A stretch of DNA of 64,000 bases from Streptomyces hygroscopicus subsp. hygroscopicus. Its GTDB lineage: Bacteria > Actinomycetota > Actinomycetes > Streptomycetales > Streptomycetaceae. Made by a program: the position numbers and the translations under genes. The notes beneath the pieces are model-generated. The model was given only the letters and a program-made list of their open reading frames with translations, had not been told where the DNA came from and searched no databases. The stretch covers positions 310,001 to 374,000 of the forward strand of contig NZ_BSSM01000006.1 in assembly GCF_030269125.1 (NCBI RefSeq), in the 5' to 3' direction. Position 1 is the stretch's first letter, and every line of letters begins with the position of its first letter. Positions 34,239-42,755 of this stretch are shown one piece after another.

Positions 34239-34910
34239 ATGGCTGAGATCGTCTTGATGTCGGACCCGAGGGTCGCCGCGGTGCCCGTGCGGGAGTGCGG
34301 CGAGCGGCTGGTGGATGTGCGCCGCGGCGGCCGGCTGCCCGTCGACGGGCGGAAGGCGGACGCCGACGGCGCGTTCGCCCATCTGCGGCAGGGCGTGCTG
34401 GAGCGGCTGCTCAAGGCACAGGAGACGCTCCCGGAGGGACTGCGCCTGCTCTTCGTCGAGGGGTACCGCCCCCCGGCCCTCCAACGGCGCTGTTTCGACG
34501 GCTACGGCGCCGAGTTGCGCGCCGCCCACCCCGGCTGGCCGGACGAGCGGATCCGCTCCGCGGCGAGCCGCTACGTCTCACCGCCCGGCATCGCGCCGCA
34601 CAGCGTCGGCGCGGCCGTCGACCTGACCCTCGTCGACGCCGACGGCCGAGAGCTGGACATGGGAACGCCGTTGAACGCGAACCCGGAGGTCAGCGCGGGC
34701 GCCTGCTACACCGGGGCCACCGGCATCAGCGCCGAGGCCCGCGCCAACCGGCGAGTCCTCGGTACCGCGCTCGGGAACGCCGGGCTGGTGAACTACCCCA
34801 CGGAATGGTGGCATTGGTCGTACGGCGACCGGTACTGGGCCCTGGTCACAGGGGCGCCGGCGGCGCTCTACGGCCCGAGCGAACCGGTCCGACGGGACGG
34901 ACGGGCCTAA
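34239..34910 (+). CDS. D-Ala-D-Ala dipeptidase (VanX/DdpX family)
   Basis: Encodes 223 residues. It has the zinc-dependent dipeptidase signature: VEGYRPPALQRR (Arg for substrate carboxylate), PHSVGAAVDLTL, which is the SxHxxGxAxD zinc motif, and the C-terminal catalytic Glu and zinc His in TEWWHW. This is the VanX/DdpX family, which hydrolyses D-Ala-D-Ala. No vanH, vanA or vanRS gene is near, so glycopeptide resistance is not indicated; cell-wall dipeptide recycling is more likely. The stop codon overlaps the convergent thioesterase gene by 4 bases. No signal peptide, so it acts in the cytoplasm. Confidence 0.87.
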   Translation: MAEIVLMSDPRVAAVPVRECGERLVDVRRGGRLPVDGRKADADGAFAHLRQGVLERLLKAQETLPEGLRLLFVEGYRPPALQRRCFDGYGAELRAAHPGWPDERIRSAASRYVSPPGIAPHSVGAAVDLTLVDADGRELDMGTPLNANPEVSAGACYTGATGISAEARANRRVLGTALGNAGLVNYPTEWWHWSYGDRYWALVTGAPAALYGPSEPVRRDGRA

Positions 34911-35656
34911 GCCGTCAACCGCTGCCGCAGGAGCTGGGACAGTTCGGCGATCCGGTCGGTGAGGTAGAAGTGGCCGCCCGGGAAGACCTTGAGGTCGAAG
35001 GGGCCGGTGGTGTGGGTGCGCCAGGCGCGGGCCTCGTCGGGGGTGACACGGGGGTCGGTGTCGCCGGTGAGGGCGGTGATGGGGGTGGTGACGACGGTGG
35101 AGGGGGTGGCGCGGTAGGTCTCGATGGCGGTGTAGTCGCTGCGGAGGGCCGGGAGGACCATGCGGAGGACCTCCTCGTCGTCCAGCAGACGGGCGTCCGT
35201 GCCGCTGAGGCGGCGCATCTCGGCGATGAGGCCGTCGTCGTCGCGCCGGTGGACGTTCTCGGACGCGGCGGCGGACGGGGCGCGGCGCGCGGAGGCGAAG
35301 AGGTGGACGGGGGCCTCGCCGTCGCGTTCGAGGCGGCGGGCGACCTCGAAGGCGACGATGGCGCCCATGCTGTGTCCGAAGAGGGTCAACGGGCGGTCCG
35401 CGTAGGGCAGCAGGGCCTGGTGGGCCCGGTCCGCCAGCTCCGCGATGGTCTCGATGCCCTTCTCCTGGTGCCGGTCCTGCCGCCCGGGGTACTGCACCGC
35501 GACCACGTCGGCCGTACCGCGCAGCGCGGCGGACAGGGGGAAGTAGAAGGTCGCCGAGCCGCCGGCGTGGGGGAAGCACACGAGTCGGGCGGACGCCCGC
35601 GGCGCGGGATGGAAGCGGCGCACCCACGGGTCGCCGGTCGGGCTCGCTGTCGTCAT
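34907..35656 (-). CDS. Type II thioesterase
   Basis: Encodes 249 residues from ATG 35656; an in-frame TTG at 35668 is a weaker alternative. It is an alpha/beta hydrolase of the GrsT/RifR type: VCFPHAGGSATFYFPL, VAVQYPGRQDRH, nucleophile elbow FGHSMGA, catalytic Asp in LTGDTDPRV and His in FPGGHFYL. Type II thioesterases clear misprimed acyl groups from PKS/NRPS carrier domains. None is encoded within the operon at 9.9-21.6 kb, and salinosporamide biosynthesis uses one, so this enzyme 13 kb away could serve that assembly line in trans. It has no PKS neighbour of its own. Confidence 0.88.
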   Translation of the reverse strand: MTTASPTGDPWVRRFHPAPRASARLVCFPHAGGSATFYFPLSAALRGTADVVAVQYPGRQDRHQEKGIETIAELADRAHQALLPYADRPLTLFGHSMGAIVAFEVARRLERDGEAPVHLFASARRAPSAAASENVHRRDDDGLIAEMRRLSGTDARLLDDEEVLRMVLPALRSDYTAIETYRATPSTVVTTPITALTGDTDPRVTPDEARAWRTHTTGPFDLKVFPGGHFYLTDRIAELSQLLRQRLTA

Positions 35657-35722
35657 GGTGTGGTCCAAGAGTCCGGGAGAGGGGTGGGGGCAGGGCGGCC
35701 GAGGGCCCTCGGCAAGACCCTG

Positions 35723-36145
35723 TCAGGCGGTCAACCAGCCTTTTTCCCGGGCCAGTTCCACGACCCGCTCCCTGACCTGGCGGATCTGCGCGGCCGTGAG
35801 GGTGTCGACCGAGGTGACCAGCACCTCGGTCAGCTCGGTGCGGAAGCGGCCCGTGCTGGTGCCCTCGGCGGACGGGGCGGCGGGGCGTTCGGCGGCGGAA
35901 CCGTCGGAGAAGACCGGGCGGTTGGGGAGGCGGTGCGAGGAGGGCTGGTAGACCAGCCGGATCTGGGACGCCTTCGGGCCCTTCTCCCCCATCTCCATGT
36001 GGAACTCGACCTCGCTGCCCTCGTGGTAGAGGTACTTCTCGTCCAGCAGGTCGTTCGCGTGCATGAAGACGTCCTCGCCCGGTTCCGAAGGGGCGATGAA
36101 CCCGTATCCGCGGACCTCGTCGAAACGCAGCACCTTGCCGGTCAT
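35723..36145 (-). CDS. Cold-shock domain protein with C-terminal extension
   Basis: Encodes 140 residues from ATG 36145. Residues 1-70 form a cold-shock domain with RNP-1-like GYGFIAP and RNP-2-like DVFMHAND, binding single-stranded RNA or DNA. Unlike the 67-residue CspA type, a Ser/Pro/Ala-rich linker and a 50-residue helical tail (TELTEVLVTSVDTLTAAQIRQVRERVVELA) follow. This longer form is common in Streptomyces. Probably monocistronic. The upstream 90 bases (36150-36240) are comparatively AT-rich with repeated CAACACC/CAACAAC and would form an unstructured leader on the minus strand. Confidence 0.88.
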   Translation of the reverse strand: MTGKVLRFDEVRGYGFIAPSEPGEDVFMHANDLLDEKYLYHEGSEVEFHMEMGEKGPKASQIRLVYQPSSHRLPNRPVFSDGSAAERPAAPSAEGTSTGRFRTELTEVLVTSVDTLTAAQIRQVRERVVELAREKGWLTA

Positions 36146-36241
36146 CAGCACAGCCCACACACCTCCAACAACACCAGCACAACGACGACGCAGGTCGAAC
36201 TTACACAGCTTCGGCGGCGGATTCGACCCCGCGGGAGGCGA

Positions 36242-37420
36242 TCACGGCGGCCGGCGCGGCGGCGGTGCCTGCACGCCGGCGCGGAACTTCGGAATCCGCA
36301 CGGTGACCCTCGTGCCCGCGCCGATCCCCGTCTCCACGACGAGGCCGTGGTCGTCGCCGTAGACCCGGCGCAGCCGGCGGTCCACGTTGCTCAGGCCGAT
36401 GCCGGCCGACGGTCCGGCGGTGCCGCGCAGCACGGCGCGCAGGTGCTCGGGGTCCATGCCGACGCCGTTGTCCTCGATGACGACCCTGGCCTCGGTGCCC
36501 TCGTCCTCGGCGGTGATCGTGACGGTGCCGCGCTCCACGGACTCCTCCAGGCCGTGCTTGAGGGCGTTCTCCACCAGGGGTTGCAGAGACAGGAAGGGGA
36601 GGGTCACGGGCAGCACCTCGGGGGCGATGCGCAGGGTCACCCGCAGTCGGCGGCCGAAGCGGGCGCGGGCCAGTTCCAGGTACTGCTCGATGGAGCGCAA
36701 CTCCTCGGCGAGCGTGGTGAAGTCGCCGTCGCGGCGGAAGGAGTACCGGGTGAACTCGGCGAACTGCTGGATGAGTTCGCGGGCCCGCTCCGGATCGGTG
36801 CGGACGAAGGAGGCGATGCTCGCGAGGGAGTTGTAGACGAAGTGCGGGGAGATCTGCGCGCGCAGGGCCCGCATCTCCGCCTCGCGGACGTCGGCGCGGA
36901 GCCGGTCGAGTTCGGCGAGTTCGAGTTCCGCCGTCAGTCCCCGGGCGGCCTCACCCGCCGCCCGGACCAGGGCGGTCGACCCGGCCGCGGCGAACACCGC
37001 GAGCGCGCCGACGGTCACGCCGTCCACCCTGAGGGGGACCAGGACGGCCCAGTGGAGCGGGCAGCCGTTCACGTCGCAGTCCGGCGCGATGGTGCGGAGG
37101 CGGCCCAAGTCGTCCAGCTGGACGAGGAGTTCGTCGCGGTGGTGGGCTCCGGTGCCGTCCCAGGCCAGGACGGACTCCGGGCCGGTGAGTGCCACGGCCG
37201 GGGTGCCGAGCAGCGGGCGCAGCCGTCGTACCGTCCTGCGGGCCGTGTCCGGGGTCAGGCCGGCGCGCAGCGGGGCCGCCGCGGTGTGCGCGGCGCGCGG
37301 GCCCCCGGCGCCCGTGGTGTGCTCCAGCTGACGGCGCGCCGCGCGGTGCCCGAGGGCCGCGCCGAGCGCGAACAGGGCGAATCCGGCCAGGACGAGGGCC
37401 GTGACGGCCAGCACGGTCAT
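36242..37420 (-). CDS. LytS/YehU-type sensor histidine kinase
   Basis: Encodes 392 residues; ATG 37420 overlaps the symporter stop (ATGA). One N-terminal transmembrane helix (TVLAVTALVLAGFALFALGAALG), a GAF-like region (about 60-165, containing CDVNGCPLHW), a short coiled segment, then a His_kinase (PF06580-type) core with phospho-acceptor His193 in QISPHFVYNSLASI and an ATPase with QPLVENALKHGLEE and EDNGVGMD. It pairs with LytTR response regulators, and one lies at 39457-40266. Its coupling to a symporter suggests that it senses the transported organic acid or the transporter itself. Confidence 0.88.
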   Translation of the reverse strand: MTVLAVTALVLAGFALFALGAALGHRAARRQLEHTTGAGGPRAAHTAAAPLRAGLTPDTARRTVRRLRPLLGTPAVALTGPESVLAWDGTGAHHRDELLVQLDDLGRLRTIAPDCDVNGCPLHWAVLVPLRVDGVTVGALAVFAAAGSTALVRAAGEAARGLTAELELAELDRLRADVREAEMRALRAQISPHFVYNSLASIASFVRTDPERARELIQQFAEFTRYSFRRDGDFTTLAEELRSIEQYLELARARFGRRLRVTLRIAPEVLPVTLPFLSLQPLVENALKHGLEESVERGTVTITAEDEGTEARVVIEDNGVGMDPEHLRAVLRGTAGPSAGIGLSNVDRRLRRVYGDDHGLVVETGIGAGTRVTVRIPKFRAGVQAPPPRRPP

Positions 37421-39180
37421 GATCGGCGGCCCGCGGAGGTGCGGCCCCCGCGCACGGGCTCTTCCGGCGGGTTCGGCCCGGGTTCGGGCCGGTGCAGCCG
37501 GGCCAGCGTGGCTGCGGTGCCGGGCGGCACCCGGTCCCGGGTGGCCAGGGAGGTCAGGACCATCGCGGCGAAACCCAGGGGCACCGACCAGACCGCGGGC
37601 CAGGCCAGCAGTGTGTGCGGCCAGCCCGAGCGGGCGCCGCCCGCGAGGGTGAGCGTCACCGCGGCGAGCGCCGAACCGCCGCCCAGCACCAGGCCGGCGA
37701 GCGCGCCGGGCGCCGTCAGGCCCCGCCACCAGATACCGAGGACCAGCAGCGGGCAGAAGGAGGAGGCGGACACGGCGAAGGCGAGTCCCACCGCGTCGGC
37801 CGCCGGGAGGTCGCCGGCCACCGCGCCCGCCGCCGCGGGCACCGCGACGGCGGGCAGCGCGGCGAGCCGTACGTGCCGGACGCCGAGGGCGGGCAGCACG
37901 TCCTGTGCGAGCACCCCCGCGACCGACAGGGTGAGCCCGGAGGCCGTGGACAGGAACGCGGCGCAGGCGCCCCCGGCCACCAGGGCGCCGAGCAGGTCCC
38001 CGGTGACGCCGCCGACCAGCCGTTGCGGCAGGACCAGGACCGCGGCGTCCGTGTCGCCGGTGAGCAGCAGGTCGGGGGCGTAGAGCCGGCCCAGCACGCC
38101 GTACAGGGGCACCAGCACGTAGAAGGCACCGAGCAGACCGAGCACGATCACGGTGGTGCGGCGGGCGGCGCGGCCGTCGGGGTTCGTGTAGAAGCGGACG
38201 ACCACATGCGGCAGGCCCATGGTGCCGAGGAAGGTGGCGAGAACCAGCCCGTAGGTGGCGTACAGGCTGTGCGTCTCGCCGCTCGACGGCGGCGCTTCCG
38301 CCCCCTCCGAGGGCGTGGTGCGCCGGGGCGAGCGGTCGGAGAGGGGGACGCGGGCGCCGGCCGGGAAGCGCAGGGTGGCGGGTGCGCCGATCCGGTGGCG
38401 GCCCTCGGCGAGGTTCAGCGAACCGCCGTGCGCGGCGACGCCGTCGACGATGCCGGACGCGGTGACACGGACCGGCTCGCGCACGGTGAGGGTGAGCGGC
38501 CGGTCGACGCGTACGGTGGTGGCGCGGTGGAAGACGGGGCGTTCGTCCCAGGCGGGGACCGGGGCGTGGTCGGCCCGCCAGGCGAGCAGCAGGAAGGCCG
38601 CGGGCACCAGAAGGGCGGCGAGTTTCAGCCAGTAATGGAACGCCTGCACCAGGGTGACGCTGCGCATCCCGCCCGCCGCCACGGCCGCGGTCACCACGGC
38701 GGCCACCACCAGCCCGCCGAGCCATCCGGGGACGCCGGTGAGCAGCCGCAGGGTGAGTCCGGCGCCGCGCAACTGGGGCAGCAGGTACAGCCAGCCGATG
38801 CCGACGACCAGCACCCCGGCGGTGCGGCGGACGGCACGGGACTCCAGCCGGGCCTCCGCGAAGTCCGGCAGGGTGTAGGCGCCGGAGCGGCGCAGCGGGG
38901 CGGCGACGAAGACCAGCAGGACGAGGAAGCCCGCGGTGTATCCGACGGGGAACCAGAGCATGCCGGCGCCCTGGGCGAGGACCAGCCCGGCGACGCCGAG
39001 GAAGGAGGCGGCGGACAGGTACTCGCCGCTGACGGCGGTGGCGTTGAGATGGGGCGCGACGGTGCGGGAGGCGACGTGGAAATCCGATGTCGTCCGGGAG
39101 ACGCGCAGCCCGAGCGCGCCGACGAGGACCGTGGCGAGGACCACGGCCGTCACGCCCGCGACACCGTACGTCTGGTTCAA
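37417..39180 (-). CDS. Sodium:solute symporter, acetate (ActP/MctC)-like
   Basis: Encodes 587 residues. About 13 transmembrane helices are visible with solute:sodium symporter marks: SGEYLSAASFLGVAGLVL in TM2, GYTAGFLVLLVFVAAPLRRSG, TLPDFAEARLESRAVR, and GLPHVVVRFYTNPDGRAARRT, all typical of the acetate/pyruvate permease branch. An extra hydrophilic loop of about 110 residues (near 215-320) is inserted mid-protein, as in actinobacterial members. It imports short monocarboxylates with Na+ (or H+). It is translationally coupled to the downstream sensor kinase and lies next to a LytTR regulator, so the three probably form one sensing and uptake unit. Confidence 0.88.
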   Translation of the reverse strand: MNQTYGVAGVTAVVLATVLVGALGLRVSRTTSDFHVASRTVAPHLNATAVSGEYLSAASFLGVAGLVLAQGAGMLWFPVGYTAGFLVLLVFVAAPLRRSGAYTLPDFAEARLESRAVRRTAGVLVVGIGWLYLLPQLRGAGLTLRLLTGVPGWLGGLVVAAVVTAAVAAGGMRSVTLVQAFHYWLKLAALLVPAAFLLLAWRADHAPVPAWDERPVFHRATTVRVDRPLTLTVREPVRVTASGIVDGVAAHGGSLNLAEGRHRIGAPATLRFPAGARVPLSDRSPRRTTPSEGAEAPPSSGETHSLYATYGLVLATFLGTMGLPHVVVRFYTNPDGRAARRTTVIVLGLLGAFYVLVPLYGVLGRLYAPDLLLTGDTDAAVLVLPQRLVGGVTGDLLGALVAGGACAAFLSTASGLTLSVAGVLAQDVLPALGVRHVRLAALPAVAVPAAAGAVAGDLPAADAVGLAFAVSASSFCPLLVLGIWWRGLTAPGALAGLVLGGGSALAAVTLTLAGGARSGWPHTLLAWPAVWSVPLGFAAMVLTSLATRDRVPPGTAATLARLHRPEPGPNPPEEPVRGGRTSAGRRS

Positions 39181-39456
39181 CGGGTCGCCCCGGCGGGGGT
39201 GCCGGCATCGGCACAGGCTGTTCCCACGGCTGCTCCGCGCCTGCTCAGCGGCGTCCCGCGCCCAGGGAGCGGTGGCGGCGACGCATGTCCACGTGCGGCT
39301 GACGGTATATCAACCGGCTTGCGGCAAAGGTTAGTTGGTCGCGGACGTGACGCGCGCCGGACGGCGGCGCCGCGCGGCCGGTCCCGCCCCGGGCGACGGC
39401 CTCTTCGCGGGGGGACGGGTTCCGCCTCCCTCACACGCTCCCGGACACCGCGCCGC
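39181..39456. promoter_or_regulatory. Gap upstream of symporter/kinase operon
   Basis: No gene is seen in these 276 bases. An AT-richer patch at 39301-39340 reads on the minus strand as CAACTAACC-N12-GGTTGATATACC, containing a TATACC/GATATA -10-like element and CAACT/GGTTG half-site symmetry. It is the likely promoter and possible LytTR-binding region of the symporter-kinase operon, but no consensus could be assigned. Confidence 0.35.
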
Positions 39457-40266
39457 TCACCCGGTGTGCGGGCGAGTGTACGCGCCCTGGGCGAGCAGGT
39501 CGCGTACTTCGCGGGCGTTGCGGCGGCTCACGGCGAGCAGCCGGTCGCCGACCCGCACGGTCAGGTTGCCGCCGTCCACGCGGAGTTCCTCGATGCGGCC
39601 GAGGGCGACCAGGCGGCTGCGGTGGATGCGCACGAATCCGTGCGGACGCCACTGCTCCGCCAGCGCGGACAGCGGGATGCGCACCAGGTGGCTGCCGTCG
39701 CGGGTGTGCAGTCGCGCGTAGTCGCCCTGCGCCTCGGCGTAGGCGATGTCGGCGACGGGCACGAACCGGGTCACCCCGCCGAGTTCCACCGGCACGTGGT
39801 CGCCGAGGACGGTTCCGGTGCCGGGGCTCGCCGGGCGGGGCCCCTGCCCGGCGCCGACCAGTTCGGCGACCCGTCGTACGGCCTCGGCGAAGCGTTCCTT
39901 GCCCAGGGGCTTGAGGAGGTAGTCGACGGCCTTGAGGTCGAAGGCGCGGACGGCGTAGTCCTCGTGGGCGGTGACGAAGACGATCAACGGCGGTGCGGTG
40001 GACTCGCCGAGGGTCCGGGCCAGTTCGAGGCCGCCGAGTCCGGGCATGCTGACGTCCAGGAAGGCGACGTCCACGGCGTCCCGTCCGGCCGGGTCCGCCC
40101 GTCCGGCGCGGCCGAGCCGGTGCAGCGCCTCGGTGGCGGTCGAGGCGGGCACCACCTCGCCGACCCGCGGGTCCTCCCGGAGCAGGTACAGCAGTTCCGC
40201 CAGCGCGGGTTCCTCGTCGTCCACCGCAAGGGCCCGCAGCGGGGCCGTGTGAGCGCGCAGGGGCAC
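39457..40266 (-). CDS. LytTR-family response regulator
   Basis: Encodes 269 residues from GTG 40266 with AAAGGAG upstream. Receiver domain about 10-130: acidic pair DDEE, phospho-acceptor Asp71 in VAFLDVSMPGLGG, Thr/Ser in FVTAHEDY, Lys119 in LLKPLGK. LytTR DNA-binding domain about 160-262 (IAYAEAQGDYARLHT, FVRIHRSRLVALGRIEEL). It is the natural partner of the LytS-type kinase at 36242-37420; kinase and regulator flank the acetate-type symporter on the same strand. It probably activates the symporter operon, as in BtsSR/YpdAB-like pyruvate or acetate sensing systems. Confidence 0.9.
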   Translation of the reverse strand: MPLRAHTAPLRALAVDDEEPALAELLYLLREDPRVGEVVPASTATEALHRLGRAGRADPAGRDAVDVAFLDVSMPGLGGLELARTLGESTAPPLIVFVTAHEDYAVRAFDLKAVDYLLKPLGKERFAEAVRRVAELVGAGQGPRPASPGTGTVLGDHVPVELGGVTRFVPVADIAYAEAQGDYARLHTRDGSHLVRIPLSALAEQWRPHGFVRIHRSRLVALGRIEELRVDGGNLTVRVGDRLLAVSRRNAREVRDLLAQGAYTRPHTG

Positions 40267-40340
40267 GGCGGACAGCTCCTTTCTCCTTCAACCAGGTGCA
40301 TGGTGACCCCGCGGGCCCGCCGCCGTCGAGTGGCCGGACC

Positions 40341-42755
40341 TCACTCCGGGAGCACCAGCCGCGCCGTGCGCCCCGGTCGCACCGGCACCACCCGGTCCGG
40401 CAGCCGTACGTCGACGGGCTCCCGGTCGGATTCGGGCACGGCGATCTCCAACTGGCGCCTGGCCAGGCGGACGGCGATGCCCCAGTGGCCCAGGTAGCGG
40501 ATCGAGAAGCTGTAGGAGGAGACCGCGGGGAGCGGCACGGGGTCCAGCCAGAGGGCGCCCACGCGGGTCTCCAGGCCGGTCAGCCCGCGCTGCACGAGGT
40601 CGAGGGTGCCGGCCATCGCGCCGAGGTGGATACCCTCGCCGGTGGTACCGCCCTGCACGTCGGCGATGTCGCCGCGCAGGGTCTCCTGGACGAACCGCCA
40701 GGCGTCGGCGCGGCGGGCGCGGGCCAGGATCCAGCCGTGGACGAGGCCGCTGAGGGTGGAGCCGTGGCTGGTGCGGCCGAGGTAGTAGTCGACGTTCGCG
40801 GACCAGGCGTCCTCGTCGACGTCGTGACCCAACTGCCGGAACAGAGCCCGCAGTTCGCGGGGTGAGAAGAGATAGCGGAGCATCAGGAGGTCCGCCTGTT
40901 TGGAGGCCTTGTAGCGGTTGGCCGTGTCACCCTCGGCCTCCAGGATCCGGTCCAGGCGCCGGATGTCGCCGTAGCGCTCGCGGTAGGCGCCCCAGTCCAG
41001 TTCGGCGAGGTCTCCGTACCCCGCGAACTGGCTGATCATCCCGTCGTGCCGAGGCACGTGGAGGGTGTGCGCGACCTCCTCCCAGCGGTCGGTCTCGCCG
41101 GGTTCGAGGCCCGCCTTCTCGGTGAGTTCGCGGCGGCGCGGCTCGGGCAGGCAGCTCAGCAGTTCCAGGGTGCGGGCGAGCACCCAGGCGGCGGTGACGT
41201 TGGTGTACGTGTTGTCGTCCAGTCCCGGCCGGTCCGCGCCGGGATAGGCGTCGTGGTACTCGTCGGGGCCGACCACGCCCCGGATGCGGTGCCGGCCGAG
41301 GTGGTCGTCGTACTCCGCGGAGTCGGCCCAGAAGCGGGCGATGTGGAGGAGCATCTCGGCGCCCTCGCCGGCGCGGAAGGCGCTGTCGCCGGTGGCCTCG
41401 CAGTACTGCCACACGTTGTAGGCGACCGCGGAGCCGACGTGGTGCTGGAGGTGGGAGTGGTCGGGCAGCCAGCGGCCGGAGCGGGGGTTGAGGTGCAGTT
41501 CCTGGGTCTCCTCGTGGCCGTCGCTGCCGCTCTGCCACGGGTAGCACGCGCCGCGCCGGCCGAGCCTCGCCGCGGCGCGCCGGGCCGCGTCCAGGCGGCG
41601 GTGCCGGTAGCGGAGCAGGCCCCGGGAGACCTCGGGAAGGTGGAGGTTGAGGTAGGGCAGCACGAAGAGTTCGTCCCAGAAGACATGACCGCGGTACGCC
41701 TCGCCGTGCAGTCCGCGCGCGGGCACGCCGACGTCCAGGTCGGCGGTGTGCGGGGAGAGGGTCTGGAGTACGTGGAAGAGGTGCAGGCGCAGGATCCGCC
41801 CGGCCTCGCCGGGGACGTCGAGCACGGTGTGCCGCCACAGCATCTCCCAGGCGGCGCGGTGGGATTCCCGCAGGTCCGGGAAGCCGGGCGCGTCGGTGAG
41901 CCGGGCGAGGGCCGCGCGCAGCGGGTCGCCGATGGCCGGGTCGTGGGAGGTGTGCAGGGCGATGGTCTTGTCGACGGTGGCGGTGCGGCCGGGAGGCAGG
42001 GTGAGGCGCAACGTCTGTACGGCGCGGCGGGGCCCGGGGGCGGCGGTGGCCCTGGCCGCCGGGGCGGTGGCGTCGGCGGTCCCCGGGGTTTCGGCGGTGA
42101 GCCGTCCCGCCAGCGCGATCCGGATGTCGGAGGTGCGGGTGCGGCAGTGCAGCCACACGGTGTCGGCGCCGGCCGCTCCGGTGCGGACGTCGGTGAGGTG
42201 GCGGCCGTCCAGGTCGCGATAGCGGGCGACGCCGCAGTTGGTGACGTCGCCGTCGAGCGCGGCCTCGACGTCCAGCTCCAGGGCGCCGCCCTCGGCGGTG
42301 AACTCCGTGCGCAGGGCGGCGAGATGGGGGTCGCCGAGGTGGACCAGGCGCAACTGCCGTACGCCGAGGGCCCGGTGCGGGCCGAGGGCGTAGCGGGTAC
42401 GGCGCTCCAGCAGGCCCGCGTCGAGGTGCAGGGTGAGGTGGTGCTCGGCGACGGTGGCGGTGTCCGGGGTGAGCCAGTCGGTGCTGTCGGCCGCCGGACG
42501 GAAGCGCAGGGGCAGCCAGTTGGGCAGGTTGACCATGTCCTCGTTCTCGACGCGGCGGCCCGCGACCTCGGAGGTGAGCCGGTTGTAGCAGCCGGCCGCG
42601 TAGGTACCCGGGTAGTGGATGTCGTCGGCGGTGCACTCGGGCAGCGCGCCGCGGGTGGCGAAGTAGCCGTTTCCCAGGGTGCACAGGGACTCCCGCAGGC
42701 GTTCCTGCCCCGCCTCGTATCCGTGGTACTCCCAGGTCGGCCCGGCCACGGTCAC
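40341..42755 (-). CDS. Glycoside hydrolase family 65 phosphorylase
   Basis: Encodes 804 residues; GTG 42755 overlaps the stop of the molybdenum subunit (GTGA). The three GH65 parts are present: N-terminal beta-sandwich (LCTLGNGYFATRGALPE), an (alpha/alpha)6 barrel with HVFWDELFVLPYLNLHLP, YPWQSGSDGHE, and GVVGPDEYHDAY carrying the general-acid Glu, then KQADLLMLRY and TSHGSTLS (phosphate-binding region). Enzymes of this family phosphorolyse maltose, trehalose, kojibiose or related disaccharides. The exact sugar cannot be fixed by eye. Coupling to an aldehyde oxidase operon is unusual. It may simply share the transcript, or the operon may act on sugar-derived aldehydes. Confidence 0.9.
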   Translation of the reverse strand: MTVAGPTWEYHGYEAGQERLRESLCTLGNGYFATRGALPECTADDIHYPGTYAAGCYNRLTSEVAGRRVENEDMVNLPNWLPLRFRPAADSTDWLTPDTATVAEHHLTLHLDAGLLERRTRYALGPHRALGVRQLRLVHLGDPHLAALRTEFTAEGGALELDVEAALDGDVTNCGVARYRDLDGRHLTDVRTGAAGADTVWLHCRTRTSDIRIALAGRLTAETPGTADATAPAARATAAPGPRRAVQTLRLTLPPGRTATVDKTIALHTSHDPAIGDPLRAALARLTDAPGFPDLRESHRAAWEMLWRHTVLDVPGEAGRILRLHLFHVLQTLSPHTADLDVGVPARGLHGEAYRGHVFWDELFVLPYLNLHLPEVSRGLLRYRHRRLDAARRAAARLGRRGACYPWQSGSDGHEETQELHLNPRSGRWLPDHSHLQHHVGSAVAYNVWQYCEATGDSAFRAGEGAEMLLHIARFWADSAEYDDHLGRHRIRGVVGPDEYHDAYPGADRPGLDDNTYTNVTAAWVLARTLELLSCLPEPRRRELTEKAGLEPGETDRWEEVAHTLHVPRHDGMISQFAGYGDLAELDWGAYRERYGDIRRLDRILEAEGDTANRYKASKQADLLMLRYLFSPRELRALFRQLGHDVDEDAWSANVDYYLGRTSHGSTLSGLVHGWILARARRADAWRFVQETLRGDIADVQGGTTGEGIHLGAMAGTLDLVQRGLTGLETRVGALWLDPVPLPAVSSYSFSIRYLGHWGIAVRLARRQLEIAVPESDREPVDVRLPDRVVPVRPGRTARLVLPE

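Noticed and set aside
34239..34910. Glycopeptide-resistance gene vanX
   Set aside because: The enzyme family fits, but vanH, a D-Ala-D-Lac ligase and vanRS are missing, so a resistance role is not supported.
36242..39214. A 990-codon frame running from the sensor kinase through the symporter gene
   Set aside because: Only the 3' third is the kinase; the rest is the out-of-frame shadow of the symporter, and the ATGA overlap at 37417-37420 defines the true kinase start.
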